Shown in pieces: positions 23,370 to 37,350 of a stretch of DNA of 64,000 bases. The stretch is from Vanessa cardui (taxonomy: Eukaryota; Arthropoda; Insecta; Lepidoptera; Nymphalidae). The position numbers and the translations under genes were made by a program. Numbering within the stretch: position 1 is the stretch's first letter; every line of letters starts with the position of its first letter. The DNA lies in contig NC_061136.1 in the NCBI RefSeq assembly GCF_905220365.1, positions 6,737,702 to 6,801,701 on the forward strand, written 5' to 3'. The notes beneath the pieces were generated by a model, which had not been told where the DNA came from, searched no databases, and saw nothing but the letters and a program-made list of their open reading frames with translations.

Positions 23370-24588
23370 ATATCCACTGATTAATGGATATGATTGAATA
23401 TTTTCCTTCAGAAAAATGATTATTTTTAATTATTGTTACAGCTACAAATATTTATATCTTTTTCAAAGCAGATAGGCAGGCATTTCTTTGGCATTGGAGA
23501 TCTTTTTCTATTAGTTTTATTTGGGCAAACCCTATACAGCAATGATATATAATTGCTCATTCATTAATTAGATATTTTGTTTTTTTTTTAGTTTTGTATG
23601 TTAACATACAAGTGAGCCGTTGACGAATTTTGATTTCCTCAAAATAACTTTCGAGTAATTGCAGTTTTGGGACATTCATCAAAAACAAAAAAGAAAACAC
23701 AAATAAAAACAAATAATTTATTTGAACTTAAGTTAGACGCCTATATTTAAAGTGGTCATTTTATAAGTACTTAATTTTCATATATATTTATATCAACAGC
23801 TAACATTGTAACATAACTTTGAATAATCCAACACTAGACTATCTATATAACTTACAATATTTTATAATAAAAATATCAAATAATTAATATCTTAAGTACC
23901 TACCTAAAATTAAATATATTTTTTTTAATCTGTTTACATAATTAGAATCACAGAAGTACCTATTATATATAAATTGTATAATACAATAATATATAAATAA
24001 TTTCATTGAATTATTAAATCCCATCACAGTCATAAATGTTTTACAAAACCTAATAACTATTATGTTCAATATAATACATATTTTAGCTTCCTTAGAATTA
24101 TCACAGACCTATTTTTAATTAAACAAAATTATTGCAGAAAAAAATCTGCTGATTACATAGATTATAGAGCCAATTTATATATGATCTTTTATCTTAAAAA
24201 GAGGTGTTTTGATTGTTATTTTATATAGTCTACATACATATGCAGTTTTATATTAATTATTTCTTACATTGATAAACTTTTTGTTTTGAAGTTGCGACCA
24301 AAAAAATAAATAAAATTAGGTGGGTATATTACATGATTTGATTTTTTCCTAAAAACTGCTTAATTTATTAGTAATGACAAAATCATAAAATATTGTTATG
24401 TAACTTAGTCACCAAGTGTTTTTTAAATTTCCAGTATCGACATTTTAATTGATTTAGCATTATATTAATCTCATATTTTTATGAAATAACAATCAGATAA
24501 TGAAGGAGTAAAAATGCATTCGCATAAATATAGGATTCGAATTATTATAAAAACGAATTGCAAACATCAGCACTAATACTAATATTCT

Positions 24589-24624
<36 letters not shown>

Positions 24625-26322
24625 CTCTATCCCTGTCTATCTTGACAGGTCTGGACCGTATACAAATTAAACATCAAGTATTGTCAATATCTTGTCGTTC
24701 ACTGTTATCTCGATTTGTTCACAATACATTTATTGTGATTTTTTTTATTTGTAGTACTTATTAAAAAGTAATAAAACTCCAATGTTTTATTGCATCCACT
24801 ATTTGATTACATTCATTCAAATAACAATCGCAACTAATGTCCATAAAATTCATTCATTTGTATATTTATTTATAGACAACTGTACAACTCATTCAAATAT
24901 AACCATTTCAACCACAAGAGTAGTAGACTATTAAAAAATGTTGACATTGAAATAACGTCATGTTATTGGTCGAGATCTAACAATATATGATATTCAATGG
25001 ATTGGTAAAAAAAATGAGCGTTGAGTTCAACCCAACAAAAAAGGCGAATGGTAGATTTTTTCAGGACAAATCATGGTTGCAGATGTATTAACAAGATAAG
25101 GTTGCATTTGTTATATACCTATGTATAATATGTCCTTGTTCTTTTTGTACATATATGTATATAGTTCCTCTTTTTTTGTATTCTTATACTAAATGATTTG
25201 GTTTTCTTTTATTTTCTTTTTTTTTCTCACTTTATGGCAACAATATTTGTCCTTATAGTTATATTTTTCTTTGAATTTCAGTGTTCGAATGTAATATTCC
25301 TTTTTGAATTATTAACAAAGATATATTATTCAAGAACTGTTTATAGAGCATAGCATATGTACATATATCTTTTGTTTTAAATATTAGTCTCTTCGATTGG
25401 AATATCGCATACATTAAGACATTTTTGATCGCTCCTTTAATGACGAGTTTAATGACGACGAGTTATATAAAGTTCTATACAATACGATAATTGAACAAAC
25501 ATTGCTTCTCATATGATGAAAAATCGAGTAAATTTTTCGAAGACATTTATTTCTTCACTGCCATACACACATTTTAAAAATTATGTATTAGTTAGCTTTT
25601 GTAAAATGTTGCTATTGTTTGGCTGGCTTAAAATAATGTTTTGTCCATTCATTGACACAAGATATGTGCTATTTTCAAAGTAATGAATGGAATCGAGAAA
25701 TGTTACAATATAGGAATCTTTCATAGACAAGAAATAATCTTCACGCTTATATAAGGATTGGTACTGTTTTGCAAAACAGTCTGCATTTTTCTTTACATTT
25801 CAACTGGATCGGTCGTGTTTAGACAAACCACAATTTCATCATCAGATTAAAATTCGCACTTGTAGTGTTTTACAAAACCGCACCATGATTAGGGTACAGA
25901 TTCGAAGAAATTGAAACTCGGGCAATGATTTTTCCTACTGTAAATCTTACTGATAGCCTTTTCGATAGCAAGCTAGCTTAAATCAGTTTGTTAAGAGCCT
26001 CTTGTCACTTTTATAAATAATATTAATAGTCAAAACCGGGTTATTCTAAAATGAAATTAAGCAACTGCCTAGGCCCTCTAATATCAGCCGAGAGGACAAA
26101 ATTCTTGAAACTATAACAATTAACTTTAACCCATAGTTAGAAAGGATGCTGAAGTTTTAATACTGTATAAAGCAAAATTTATATTTTAAAATTGTAAGCT
26201 TTTTTAGCCTGGTACTGATGGGTCATATTAAACGCCATGTAAGCGATCGGAATCGCGAAGCCGCTATATTTACATCTGTTAGCAGACTAATAAATTCGGA
26301 TTAGGTAAAGGAAATTAATGTA
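23370..26322. other. Intergenic between DM9 and SLC46-like genes
   Basis: No exon is recognised in 2.9 kb between the 3' ends of two convergent genes. The only distinct feature is a (TC)n microsatellite at 24592-24620. The 68-residue open frame across that microsatellite is low complexity. Confidence 0.5.
24592..24620. repeat. (TC)n microsatellite
   Basis: Roughly fourteen uninterrupted TC units, a likely polymorphic simple repeat. Confidence 0.95.
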
Positions 26323-29300
26323 CTACAATTTACTGGTACAAAGCATACTTTCTGTAAAGCCCATTTCAATTTGCGACTGACTAGTGTTGATGTCTTCATT
26401 TTCTGGTTCTTTCTTGTCTGTGGGTTCCGTTTTAGAAGAGATTTTAGTTTTCTCTTCAGATTCAAAAGCTTTATTTTCAATGCCAATCTTTTCGGGCTTT
26501 TCATCTGGGATTGGATTCTCTGTAGCCTTTTGTTGAGCGTTTGCATTACTATGCTTCTTATTTGCCATGTACAACCATCTGAAATTATATTTAAAAGAAA
26601 AGTGATACCCTGTAAATGTCACATTATGTACAACTTATTCTAATACATTGCTGTAATGCTAGTTTGTGAGTACCAACGTAGGCACATTTCATCCGATACG
26701 TGGAGTTTTCCTTGCGGAACGGTAACAGTAACATTGAACCAAACAAGCTTGCTAATAGCCCTACCACAAAGTGGTATTCCTCTTTTTTCACTTATATAAA
26801 ATTCATTTCTTGCAAGCTAAAATTTAACTTGCATTGGTTGATTAATTTGATTAAATCATTCAAGCTGAATTAGAATCGCTTTCTCTTAACTAACGGATTT
26901 GAAATTACATTTAGTTCAGTTCCGATGGCAATGCATTTTTATTTTAAACATTTTAGGGATATAACCATTAGTAAAGTTGTATTGTTGCAATAGTAAAAAA
27001 TGTACAGATCTGACCGTCTTTGAGTACCAACAATAATTAACAGTACGCCAGGTGCTACAGAGTATAGTAATAATTAAATTATAAATAGTTAAATGGGAAT
27101 ATTTAAGAATGACTTGATCTTACACGATTGATTTACTTCAAGAAAAGAAACTCCTGAACACTCAACAGTACAGATAATTTTGCTTACCATAAAAGCAAGA
27201 GTTTTAAAATAGGTTTACAGGTTTATTTAATTATCAGAATATGATACTCACAAGAATATAAGTACAGCGGGCACAGTCAGTCCTCCACCGAGAAGGAAGA
27301 AGGCTCCAGGGAACGTCTTCAAAGTTGCAGTATACACTGTGGTGTACATCGGAGCGTATACCAACGGCATCATTGCTTCTGCCACGCCGAAGAAAGAGTT
27401 TACCTTTCCTGCAAATGAGAATAATTTCGACTGTTCAGTTCATATGTGACGAAGAAATAGTTAGTCTTCTAATGTATTTTATACTAATAGTTATTTCCAT
27501 CAGTTAATTGGAGGTTAATTTTTTATATATAAAATTTGGTGTTCTACATAAAATATGGTATATCAGATGTCAGATGGAATATTAGATTTTTGTTAATTAT
27601 AATTATTACTCACCTAATTCATCTTTCTCCACCAACTTCGAAACCATCGACCTCATTGCAATAAATGAAGTACCATTAAAGATTTCAATAAGTGGAGCTA
27701 AAATGGGCAAAGAATTCATGATTAGTTTAGATCTACTTCGAACACTAAGTGTTTCAATCTTTAGGCTATAATATATTTAAGATACAAAGGCTTACAGTAT
27801 GGACTTATACATTCACATATTTTTTTAAAATATACCGTTCACCTTGACAGCACGGTTATTCGAAAAAGGCTCTTTTAAAAAAACAGGTAAGTACGAATTT
27901 ATTTTTAAGCTGTATTTTTTTATATATGGGGTAGATAAAAAAAAAAACAAAAAAAGTTACATGAAATTTTCTTACCTATGTATATTTGCCAAGTCTTTGT
28001 TGAGAAGGCGTACATAAAACCAGATAATATCTTGCTCGTACAAGAGATCACACCAATTATGGCGTCGTCAAATTTTAACAGATGGCTGAACACACCGACG
28101 GAAAAAAGCGTCCCTGTGAAGTATGCAAACGTTCATTAATACATTGTTATCATGTCATAGTTAATTCAAGCATTCCTTTGATGTAAAATATCAAAACAAT
28201 TTCAAATTAAACTATAATTAATTTAATTATAAAATATTAAACCTCATAATCATTGTTCAAATCGAATTACTTATGATTCTTTGTATTTTAATTCAAAAAA
28301 TTATCGACCAATTCAGGTTTGCACGGCTGCAATAATGTGATATATTCATATATATGTGTTAATGAAGATACATAGCCATATTATGAAAATGGGGACCATA
28401 TTCCAAAATTTATGTGTAATAAATTATTTTTCATCTTCTTCGAAAATACAATATCGTTACAAAGCTATGTTATCAACATTCATTATTTATTATTATATTA
28501 TTATATGAGATAGTTATGTCATTCGCAAACATAATAACAATAATACTTTGTTATAAGTATCGTAGGTTGGAGGTTACGCATTACAATGTACACTGAAGAG
28601 TTGACAAGGAGGCTTTGTTAGAATCTCAATAGGCATATTATCATAACATTACGTACCCACTAGAGAAGTGCACATAGCATAAGTAGAGAACATGCTAAAA
28701 TCCACTTCGTTCCAGTTAAATCGATATCTTGTGAACAAGTACATCACAGATATCTCCCCTGAAAATATAGAAACCAATATAACAACAGCTACTTAGTTTT
28801 GATGCCTATACTAAAATATTATAGACCAAAAAGTTTTTAAGGTCGATCTTTAATAGAAAAATGTACTGTCCACTACAAGAAAATAGCCTATGAATATATA
28901 ATATATTTGTACAATCGTGTTATAGCTAAGGAACTATTCGATTCAATTTATCTACAGTGATTGAAATAATAATTATCAAGACATTTTTCCAGTCGTACTT
29001 TTTTCATCTTTTCAATTATAGCAAAGCGTGCGTGAATGACGCAAGTTGCGGGTATCAATAGCAGGAAATTGTGGACAGTCGAGAATCGCGTTACGTTGCA
29101 AAATACGAGTACGTTCAATTGATACCAAACGGATAATATGTTTTCAAATGGGTAGATGAGGCTTATGACTTTTAAACAATAAAACTTTAATATACTTAAT
29201 ATAAAAAAAACTACCTATATAAGATTAACAACATGTTAATACTAAAGTAGTATGAAGTATACTTCACGTACGAATTTTATGGATCATGATTGTTGACATA

Positions 29301-32300
29301 TAAATCCACAAAACAATTATGTGCGGGACAAAAATGGCAATCAGTTATTATTCATAGATGAATAGGTCAATTTTCCATACCTACAAAATATGAACATCTA
29401 ATTTTAAGCGCCTTTTCAAAGCTATCCCAAAGTAGAATTATTACTTCATATCAATTAAAATACATTAAATGCCTTTTCCAAATATTAGTATGGCACACGA
29501 TGGAAGACTTATATAATACCTATCAGTTAAAACAGGTACATTTATTATATTTTCAGGTAAATTAGATTCATGCGATTAGGATAACTCTATTAAGCAAATC
29601 ATTTGCAACTTACCGTATATTGGTCCAATCACAACACACAAGACAACCACAAGCATAATAACTCTTAATCTCCTATTGTTTGGACCACGTTTGAAGGCGA
29701 CCATCAGAGTATCTTTCACGTAGCGCGTGTCGAAGAAATCTCGAGTCCATTCGCAACAATTATTAGTCTTTTTCTAAAAAAAACATATATTAAGAAATCA
29801 TATAACATACTAAGTATGATAAGAGTAGGTTCTTTTAACTAAGCCTTTATTAAACTAGTGATACGAACACAATCGAACAATTCATAATAATTCGTTAAAT
29901 ATATATTTCTTGTCTTTATACGGATATAATAAAAGCCTATAAAACATTTATTTTGAAATATTTTTAATTTAGAAATCTTGGGTTTTTTGGCCAGTAAAAT
30001 CTTTTGACAAACTGGTGGAAAATATCCCTCCACAAAATAAATAGTTCAACAACATGTATTTTTTACAATCCATCAGATAACTTACAAGAATTTCTAAAGT
30101 CAGTACTTTCGGTGTATTGCAAATGCAGAAACATTAAATTGAATTGAATTACTCATAAAACAATCGTCTAAAGATTATTACAGCAATTATGTGTACCTAA
30201 GATCCTCTTGAGGTGATAAGTAGTTACATTAGATCAGTATCAGTGACCTTATTCTATTGTTTTTCTTAGAATGTCGATCTCAGAAAAAAGACTAATTAAT
30301 AGACTTAAGTAGCTTTTACAAATACGAAAAAAATGTTTCTCATGATATCTGAACAAAACTATGTACACCTAGTAAGTTTATATCCCTATGTCTTTTTCGT
30401 GCTAATTCTCAATCTAAAGGATATATTTACTTTAAGTGCCAAGTTTTTGTAAAACTAGTCAATTAATTAGTCAATTAATTATTAATCTTCTATCTCTATC
30501 TCTTCTATTTTAGATACGCTCTTTGCCTTTTTATATGTATTCCATAAAAAAGGTAGACAGCATTTAAAATGTCAGAACCATTGATCTAAATATTTAATTA
30601 TCTAGTACCACTGATGGCAAATAGTACATTCCTGGAGCATATTATTTAACAACTGTCCTTCCTTTCAAGCGAGATTGACACCAAAGTGGGTCAAGTTGAC
30701 GGACTTTTTGTATTGTTACGCTCGATGATCTGATTTAGTCATTGAACTCGTGGCCTATTATGTAACCGAAGACGCAACGCCAATTATTCATGGCCGTATC
30801 TTGTTCCTACATTATTTCTAGCAGTTTTTACACTTTTAAGTCAAAATAAATTCCAATACCACAAGTCAGTGCTGGTAAAGTAAAGTAAAAAAGTAAAATA
30901 AAGTAACAGCCTGTACATTTCCCACTGCTGAGATAAGGCCTCCTTTTCCATTAAGGAGAGGGTTTGGAACATATTCCACCACGCTGTTCCAATGCGGGTT
31001 GGTGGAATGCTCATGTGGCAGAATTTCGATGAAATTAGACACATGCAGGTTTCCTCACGATGTTTTCCTTCACCGCCGAGCACGAGACGAATTATAAACA
31101 CAAATTAAGCAAATATATATAAATAATATAAATACCAGCCAACCCGTGCTGGTATTTATATTATTTATATATTCAGTATATTTATAAATACACGTTTCGT
31201 AAAACAGAAAACCACTTTCGAATGAATTTCCCTACATTTTCTATTCTTCTACCATAAATACTTCTAACTACATAGTTGCTGTAATCGGTGAAAGTTAGAA
31301 CGATTTATTACATAAACGCATTATTACTCAGCAAAATGACAAAAGTAATATTAATATTCAAAAACCTCCAGTAAGATATATCGATATGCATTTAATTATA
31401 TAAACTAATTTAACGGCTCATTTTGAAGTAAACAAGGATTTAAAAATTTCATTCAAGAAGTGTCAATATATTTAAAATAAAATGTATTTGTTATTTAAAC
31501 AGAAATCTAATTTAATCACTTTAATATTGTAAATGTAGTTGATATTTTATTTTAAAATATATGTTAAACTGTACAATACGAATTTTACTTTATTTTATAT
31601 TAGTACATAAAATATACATACCAAGTTGAGATCGGTTCTTTTGACTTCCACGATCCTGTAGTAGCCATATAAGAAACTCAATACATAAATTGTGGCACTT
31701 AGAGAGAACACGCCGTATAGCCCAATTTTTCGCACCAGTATTCCACTAAGAGCTGCACCCAATGGCACTCCTACAGAATAGAATAGATTAACAATTCCAA
31801 TCCGCAACGTTCTCTGTTCCTCCGTCGTAACATCCGCTATGTAACTAAATACGCCCATGAACATAGTAAACCAGCCTCCAGTTAAAGCTGGGAATATCGC
31901 TTCCGTTACAGCAGCAACCTCAACCGGTAATTGGTGGAAAAAATATGTATTAACAATAAGACCTATACTAGTTAAGAATTCTCCAACAATTGGCAAAAGC
32001 ATACAAAACTTTCTTTGTCCAACTCTATCGCTATAGGCACCGAGGAATATTAATATTCCACAAGGTAAAAATGATTGTAATACTGTTTTCCATCCAGCTA
32101 CAGAAGCTACTAGTGTTTGAACTGCTTCTTCTTCAAATGTATAATTGGCAGTTTGTCTTTTAGTCAGAGCATCACATATATGATGATCAAAGCCCAAATT
32201 AACTCGACAAGCTTTGTCCAAATATAAATTCTGTGTAGCCAACGCTGAAAGAACAGATGGCATAACATAGCATGCCAAAATTGGTTCCACTGTTATAAGA

Positions 32301-32482
32301 GACATCATAAGTTTTGCTTTTTGAAATATATTTAGTTCTTTTAAATTTTCAGTATCTATATCATCCTTTATCGCTTTAGTTTTTTCTTTGCTTTTTACGG
32401 AACTTTTTCGGCCGCTGATTTTGTTTTGTTTTTCTGTGATATGTTTGTTTCCATTTTCGACATTTTTCTCATCAGCCATCAT
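26323..32482 (-). CDS. SLC46-like MFS transporter (proton-coupled folate transporter family)
   Basis: A complete minus-strand gene with seven coding exons: 32482-31622, 29773-29614, 28758-28657, 28113-27976, 27697-27614, 27408-27252 and 26578-26323. Phases run 0,1,1,1,1,2 and every junction stays open, giving 585 residues. Residues 1-60 are a Lys/Glu-rich cytosolic head. A membrane span follows, then a luminal or outer loop with cysteines (92, 103) and an N-glycosylation site at Asn113 (NYT). The MFS loop motif SDRVGQRK is at 151-158, as in SLC46 carriers. The rest alternates hydrophobic helices, and the last 75 residues form a charged tail. SLC46 members import folates, haem or related anions with protons; the substrate here is unknown. 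A 'tttgtttcag' acceptor ends at 32500, so a non-coding first exon lies further upstream. Intron 1 holds a SINE. It is convergent with the DM9 gene. Confidence 0.9.
30893..31114 (-). mobile_element. Metulj-like SINE, 5'-truncated, in SLC46-like intron 1
   Basis: It carries the SINE tail and body ('cagtgggaaatgtacaggct', 'ggaacatattccaccacg', 'catcgtgaggaaacctgcat' by family match). The tRNA-like head is missing and is replaced at 31115 by a perfect hairpin. An AAAGTAA-rich tail is at 30880-30905. Confidence 0.85.
31115..31172. repeat. Perfect 25-bp hairpin at a SINE breakpoint
   Basis: Arms of 25 bp (31115-31139 and 31148-31172), ending in AATACCAGC/GCTGGTATT, flank the 8-base loop CAACCCGT. 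It abuts the point where the SINE sequence stops. Confidence 0.95.
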
Positions 32483-32502
32483 GACTGTGACTTATAAATC
32501 TG

Positions 32503-34736
32503 AAACAAATAAAGAACAATGAATAGTACACCTAAAAGTGATTCTAAATTTTTTACACTAGACTTATGTCAGATTTCCGACGTGACAAAAAATTAACGTG
32601 CTGCATACCTACTTCAAATGCCTCGATGATCACAAAAATTTGTACCTTTAATTGATTAATGCACTAATGTCGCTAATGCCGGACGTGGTAATAATCTCAT
32701 GATTATAGCATACTTATTTATCGTTTGAACATGGACCAGAATTAGCTTACCTAGTCGCAATGGTTTTTATTATGCTTCAGTACCATATTATCACACTGGC
32801 CATATATGCTTTGTATATGTAGTTATTTATTGTTAAAGCAATGTATAATTCCGTCGATGGTATTGTAAATATCAACTAAAAGTATACACGATACGGATGT
32901 TTTGAGAAAACAATGATAAAACGCTGACGTCCAATTTAACGGAATTTAATTTAATGGTTCAGTAAATACAGCGATCTAAAAAATAGTGAATACATTTCCG
33001 TTTGGGAAACATTTATTAATGGACAATTTAATTGATACGAGAGGAACAAAATATAACTAACATTGAATTTTATGTTATTGTAATATAAAAAAGTGGGTAC
33101 CATATTAATTTATGGTCCATTTCATTATTAGCAATTATTCTAATTGTTAGAGATAGGTAAATTAGACAGGGCATAGAAATAGGGCGTGTGACGTTGCTAA
33201 GCATATGTAGCAAAAATATACACTGTGCTACGCTTACGCAGTTATAGTGAAATTATATGTTTTTTTTAACGAATACAATATAAAACATTACAGAATACAC
33301 TTCGATCCGCTTAACATATCCCCAGTGTACGATTAGAACGCAATTTAGAATCCTAAAAGATTGAAAATATCATCCGATATCATCTTAGTTTTTTTCACCC
33401 CAATGATAAGATTTAAACCAATAAAAAAGATACAACCTACTTAATATTCTGTATGCCTTTTCAAAAAGAAACGTTGCAGAAGTGTTGCTGATAGTTCCTC
33501 AGATAGCTAAATCTTGTTTAACGAAGTCTCATCTTTACATAATTTGATCAATGTTACAAAGTACTCGTAGGAATATTCTTTTGATCCCTGTAGTTTTATA
33601 CAGTTTAAGTATCAATTACTGCATCTGAATTAAACGTAGGTAAGTAGATGATGGAACAATAAGAGATTACAAAGACTATGCAATTGCACGGAAATATATA
33701 CTGATACATGTTGAATTAATTATTTTTTTAATGACATTAACGCCTTTAATATTTCCAAATGAGATTTCTGAATGAATGAACCTATAAATTATCTAATAGG
33801 TACATTTTTTTTGGAACGGAATTATTTCATAAAATTATATTGAGCAATTTCTTAAATCTTTGAGAATTCTAAATAATAGAATAAAAATAAATTTGGATTA
33901 TAATGACAAATGAGTTAATCCTTAATTCTCTTGTATCTTATAATGGCTTAAAAAAATACAGTGTTCTTTTTTATATGCACATTATATTAGACGCGACGCC
34001 CAATTTTGATTTTAACATCATTCTATCTTTATCAAAGCTTCTATTCGGTACGATAGCTATAGTTTTTTTAGAGCCGTCAATCGTTTAAATTTTAATAAAA
34101 TAAAAACAGTTCTAAGATTTGCAACATCATGTCTTATTTTCTCCACTGATGTAACGAAAATTAATTTTCCGCCTGCATAATTGAAATTTCGGATTAACAG
34201 TTTTTAATACAGGTTTTTGTAGTACTCCACGCATTCTTTTAAAATAATGAATTACACAGTAGGAATTTAAAATTACATTTTTCTGTATTTACTTAAATGT
34301 TTTATGTACATAAAGCAAATATACGAATCATTCGATATATGTATACGGATGTAGAGATATTGTACAATGAACCTTGAGGACATCTCCACAATGCGCGCCA
34401 ACAAAAACTATAATATGACAAACTGAAATGGCCTCGTTCGGTCGATTCCGTGTTCCTTATCAAGGTCGATTCGGAAAAGAGAATCTGTCAAATGTAACAT
34501 GATGCTTTACGTTACGTACTTTGCCAGAGCTACTTTACAAGGAGCCCTTTAAATTATAGAAAGTCGTATTCAAATGCGTTAAGAAAGTTAAACGTGAGTC
34601 GCATTTAAGTTGTGAAGTTTGATAAAAAATACTCGCTGTCCTTTTTTATCTTACGTGATTGTTAGAGAGGAAAACTTAAATTGAAAATCAGAATGTTTCT
34701 ATTTTAAGACATATTTTAAGGGTTTCTATCAATAGT
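32503..34736. other. Intergenic or 5' intron of the SLC46-like gene; nothing recognised
   Basis: No exon, repeat family or RNA gene is identifiable. Because the first coding exon begins with a splice acceptor, part of this stretch is probably the gene's untranslated first intron. Confidence 0.45.
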
Positions 34737-34975
34737 ACCTGTAATTGTAGGGCATTTTTTAGCCCATCTGTGTAGGTACCACCCTCTCATCAAATAATGA
34801 ACCGCTAAACAACAGTACCTACTCAATATTGTTGTGTTCCAATTTGAAAACTGAGTGAACTAGTGTAATTACAGGCACAAGGGACTTAATATTTGTTCTC
34901 AAAGTTGCTGGCGCATTGACAATGTAAGGAATTGGTAATAATTCTTACCATCAGTTAGCCCATATGGTCGTATCT
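34737..34975 (-). repeat. Nymphalid-type ~270-bp interspersed repeat
   Basis: The minus strand keeps 'tcaatgcgccagcaactttg', the 'cttgtgcctgtaattacac' segment and the 'gggctaaaaaatgcccta' end. It is moderately diverged from the copy at 37071. Confidence 0.75.
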
Positions 34976-34979
34976 ATAT

Positions 34980-36245
34980 AGTAAAAAAAAGAAAACTAGA
35001 TACTAATATTTTAACAAAATAATACGTTGATTTAAACACAAATCTTTGATTATGTAGCTAGCGATAAAAATTGCGCAATCATTTTTATTTACGTAAAAAA
35101 ATCTCGGGCGTCCTGAAAAGTTTCACGACAGGAACAAACTGGAATTAACTGTTTCACGATTGATTAATATCGAAGAAAGTTTTGATCGTTTGTGAAATGC
35201 ATTTATTTTATAAGGATACCATTATTCTTATGTGTCAAGCTCTGTACCGAGTTTTCAGATCTATTCAAACACATCAATCATATGAATATCATATTGACTT
35301 AAATATGATCTTAAAGTCCTCTAAAGCAAGTAATAGATATCTTGAAGTATCATTTAATGACGTTATCTATTTTTAGCGACGTTTAATTATTCTTACAAGG
35401 AAGTTATCTCAGTCTGCGTTCGTTCATAATGTTGCAAAAAATGCCAAAAGGAGAAACCTTGACATACGAAAAAACATACAATACATGGTGTTATATTTGT
35501 TCTGTAATATTTGTTTTCCTCGGCGCGAACTTTGCCAAAGCCGTTAGGAAGAGGGGTATACCATATTTAATTGGATTTGAATGTCCAAAAAACAATCTTA
35601 TAAGAAATTTATCTTTATATAATGGAATTAATAAAATAAAAAATTAAGATTACTATTGTTATTGCTAAAAAGGTTAAGTATATTTAAGAAATCTGGAGAT
35701 ATCTCTTCATAACATGCTTGTTGCCAACCAAGTTTTTATATGTTTTATTGTAGACAACATTCGACGTCACCGCGTATTTTCGTTGATTCTGTTATTAAGG
35801 CGATGGAATTTAATTTATTAATTTTTCATTTATTATTCATATTTCATATTATTTTTTTAAGAAGATTGTCGTCAATTTGAATGAGATATAAGATTATGGT
35901 CGTGGAGTCATTACCCCTCAAAACATCCTCACGGACCAAACCAGTTTCCTTAATCAAAGATGAGTATTAAAAAAACATATTTGACGATAATTTTTAATGA
36001 CTCAATGAACCCCAAGGCATAATTAGGTCCTTAAAATTGACCTTAATCCATACTAATAACGCGGTTCGTCTGTCTACGTTTTCTCAATTAACTCGCAATG
36101 TCTTATGTCAATGTCGTTGGGAAGCCAATTTGAAAGGAATTGCATACAACAGGTACTGTTTAAAAAAAAATACTGGACGTACTTTCATTTCATAAGATTT
36201 TAGTCAAAGATTGATTTACCAGTCGTTTACTTTGTTTCTTTTCTT
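34980..36245. other. Intergenic, no gene recognised
   Basis: Two open frames of 64 and 72 codons occur (35182-35376 and 35429-35647), but neither has splice context, a known domain or neighbouring exons. I treat them as chance. Confidence 0.45.
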
Positions 36246-36246
36246 T

Positions 36247-36593
36247 ACTACATATTATAAAACAAAGTTCCCCGGCCGCGTCTATTTGTCTGTATGTTCG
36301 CGATAAACTCCATAACAACTGAACGGATTTTCATGCGGTTTTCACTAATAGGCAGAGTGATTCATGAGGAAGGTTTAGGTATATAGTTTATTAAGATTTT
36401 TGAGTAAATAAGTTGAAATAGAACGATAATTGTTAAACACGGCGAAAAAAATCAAGCCACCAGAGAGTTTCATTACAATAATAAAGATATTTCAATTTTA
36501 ATACGTTTCATTAAAACAACAAAAATATATAAATAAAAGTTTAAAATATTAAAAAAAAATCATTTACCATGCGTAGCCGGGCCGGGCCGCTAG
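36247..36593 (+). mobile_element. Non-autonomous Helitron
   Basis: It starts near 'tactacatattataaaaca', contains 'ctgaacggattttcatgcgg' and 'gattcatgaggaaggtttag', and ends in a GC-rich stretch, 'gccgggccgggccgCTAG', followed by T. That is the Helitron 3' signature. Confidence 0.7.
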
Positions 36594-37070
36594 TTTTTTT
36601 ATAAGAATCTGGCGATCGAATAGGTTACGTGACGAAATGGTAGTACATGTAGCATTATGTTAACAATTGAGTAGTCCATCCATAGGTCATCAATAATGAC
36701 TGGCGTGATTCGAATTGAATATCTGTTTAGACAAAAAATATGGCATTGTAATGTTAGCCAGAAATAAGCTAGTAGGATATACATTAAAATAAATACTCGA
36801 GTATTCCAACAATACCAGGCAGAACTTGCTGAATCCATAGACATATTATTTTTTGTCTTAATAGTTACAAACCTACTCATATTATAATCTTATCTCCTAA
36901 AAGGATAGTTTGTAGAAACCATAACTATAGTCAGAACACGACTACATCATAAAAATAACACAACTTCATTGCTGAACCAATGAGCCCTTTCATTTGAATA
37001 TGCTGTAACACTAATTACTGTTAAACAAATACGTTACAAGTTTACATTATTTTTTTTGTTATCTTATAAG

Positions 37071-37350
37071 TTGGTGGACGAGTATATGGGCCACCTGATG
37101 GTAAGTGGTCACCACCACCCATAGACAATGACGCTGTAAGAAATATTAACCAATCCTTACATCGTCAATGCGCCGCCAACCTTGGGAACTAAGTTGTTAT
37201 GTCCCTTGTGCCTGTAGATACATTGGCTCACTCACCCTTCAAACCGGAACACAACAATAATGAGCACTGTTGTTTGGCGGTAGAATAATTGATGAGTGGG
37301 TGGTACCTACCCAGACGAGCTTGCATAAAACCCTACCACCAAGTAAATAT
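37071..37350 (+). repeat. Nymphalid-type ~270-bp interspersed repeat, best copy
   Basis: This is the most complete copy in the window, from 'ggtggacgagtatatgggcc' through 'cgccgccaaccttgggaact' and 'ctcacccttcaaaccgg' to 'ataaaaccctaccaccaagt'. The start and end are partly mutually complementary in theme ('ggcggtag', 'accgc') but I cannot assign the class. It may be a SINE or a non-autonomous DNA element. Confidence 0.8.

Noticed and set aside
24558..24764. 68-codon Ser/Leu-rich open frame
   Set aside because: It is a translation of the (TC)n microsatellite.
35182..35647. Two small open frames (64 and 72 codons)
   Set aside because: No splice context, domain or neighbouring exon; compatible with chance in AT-rich DNA.
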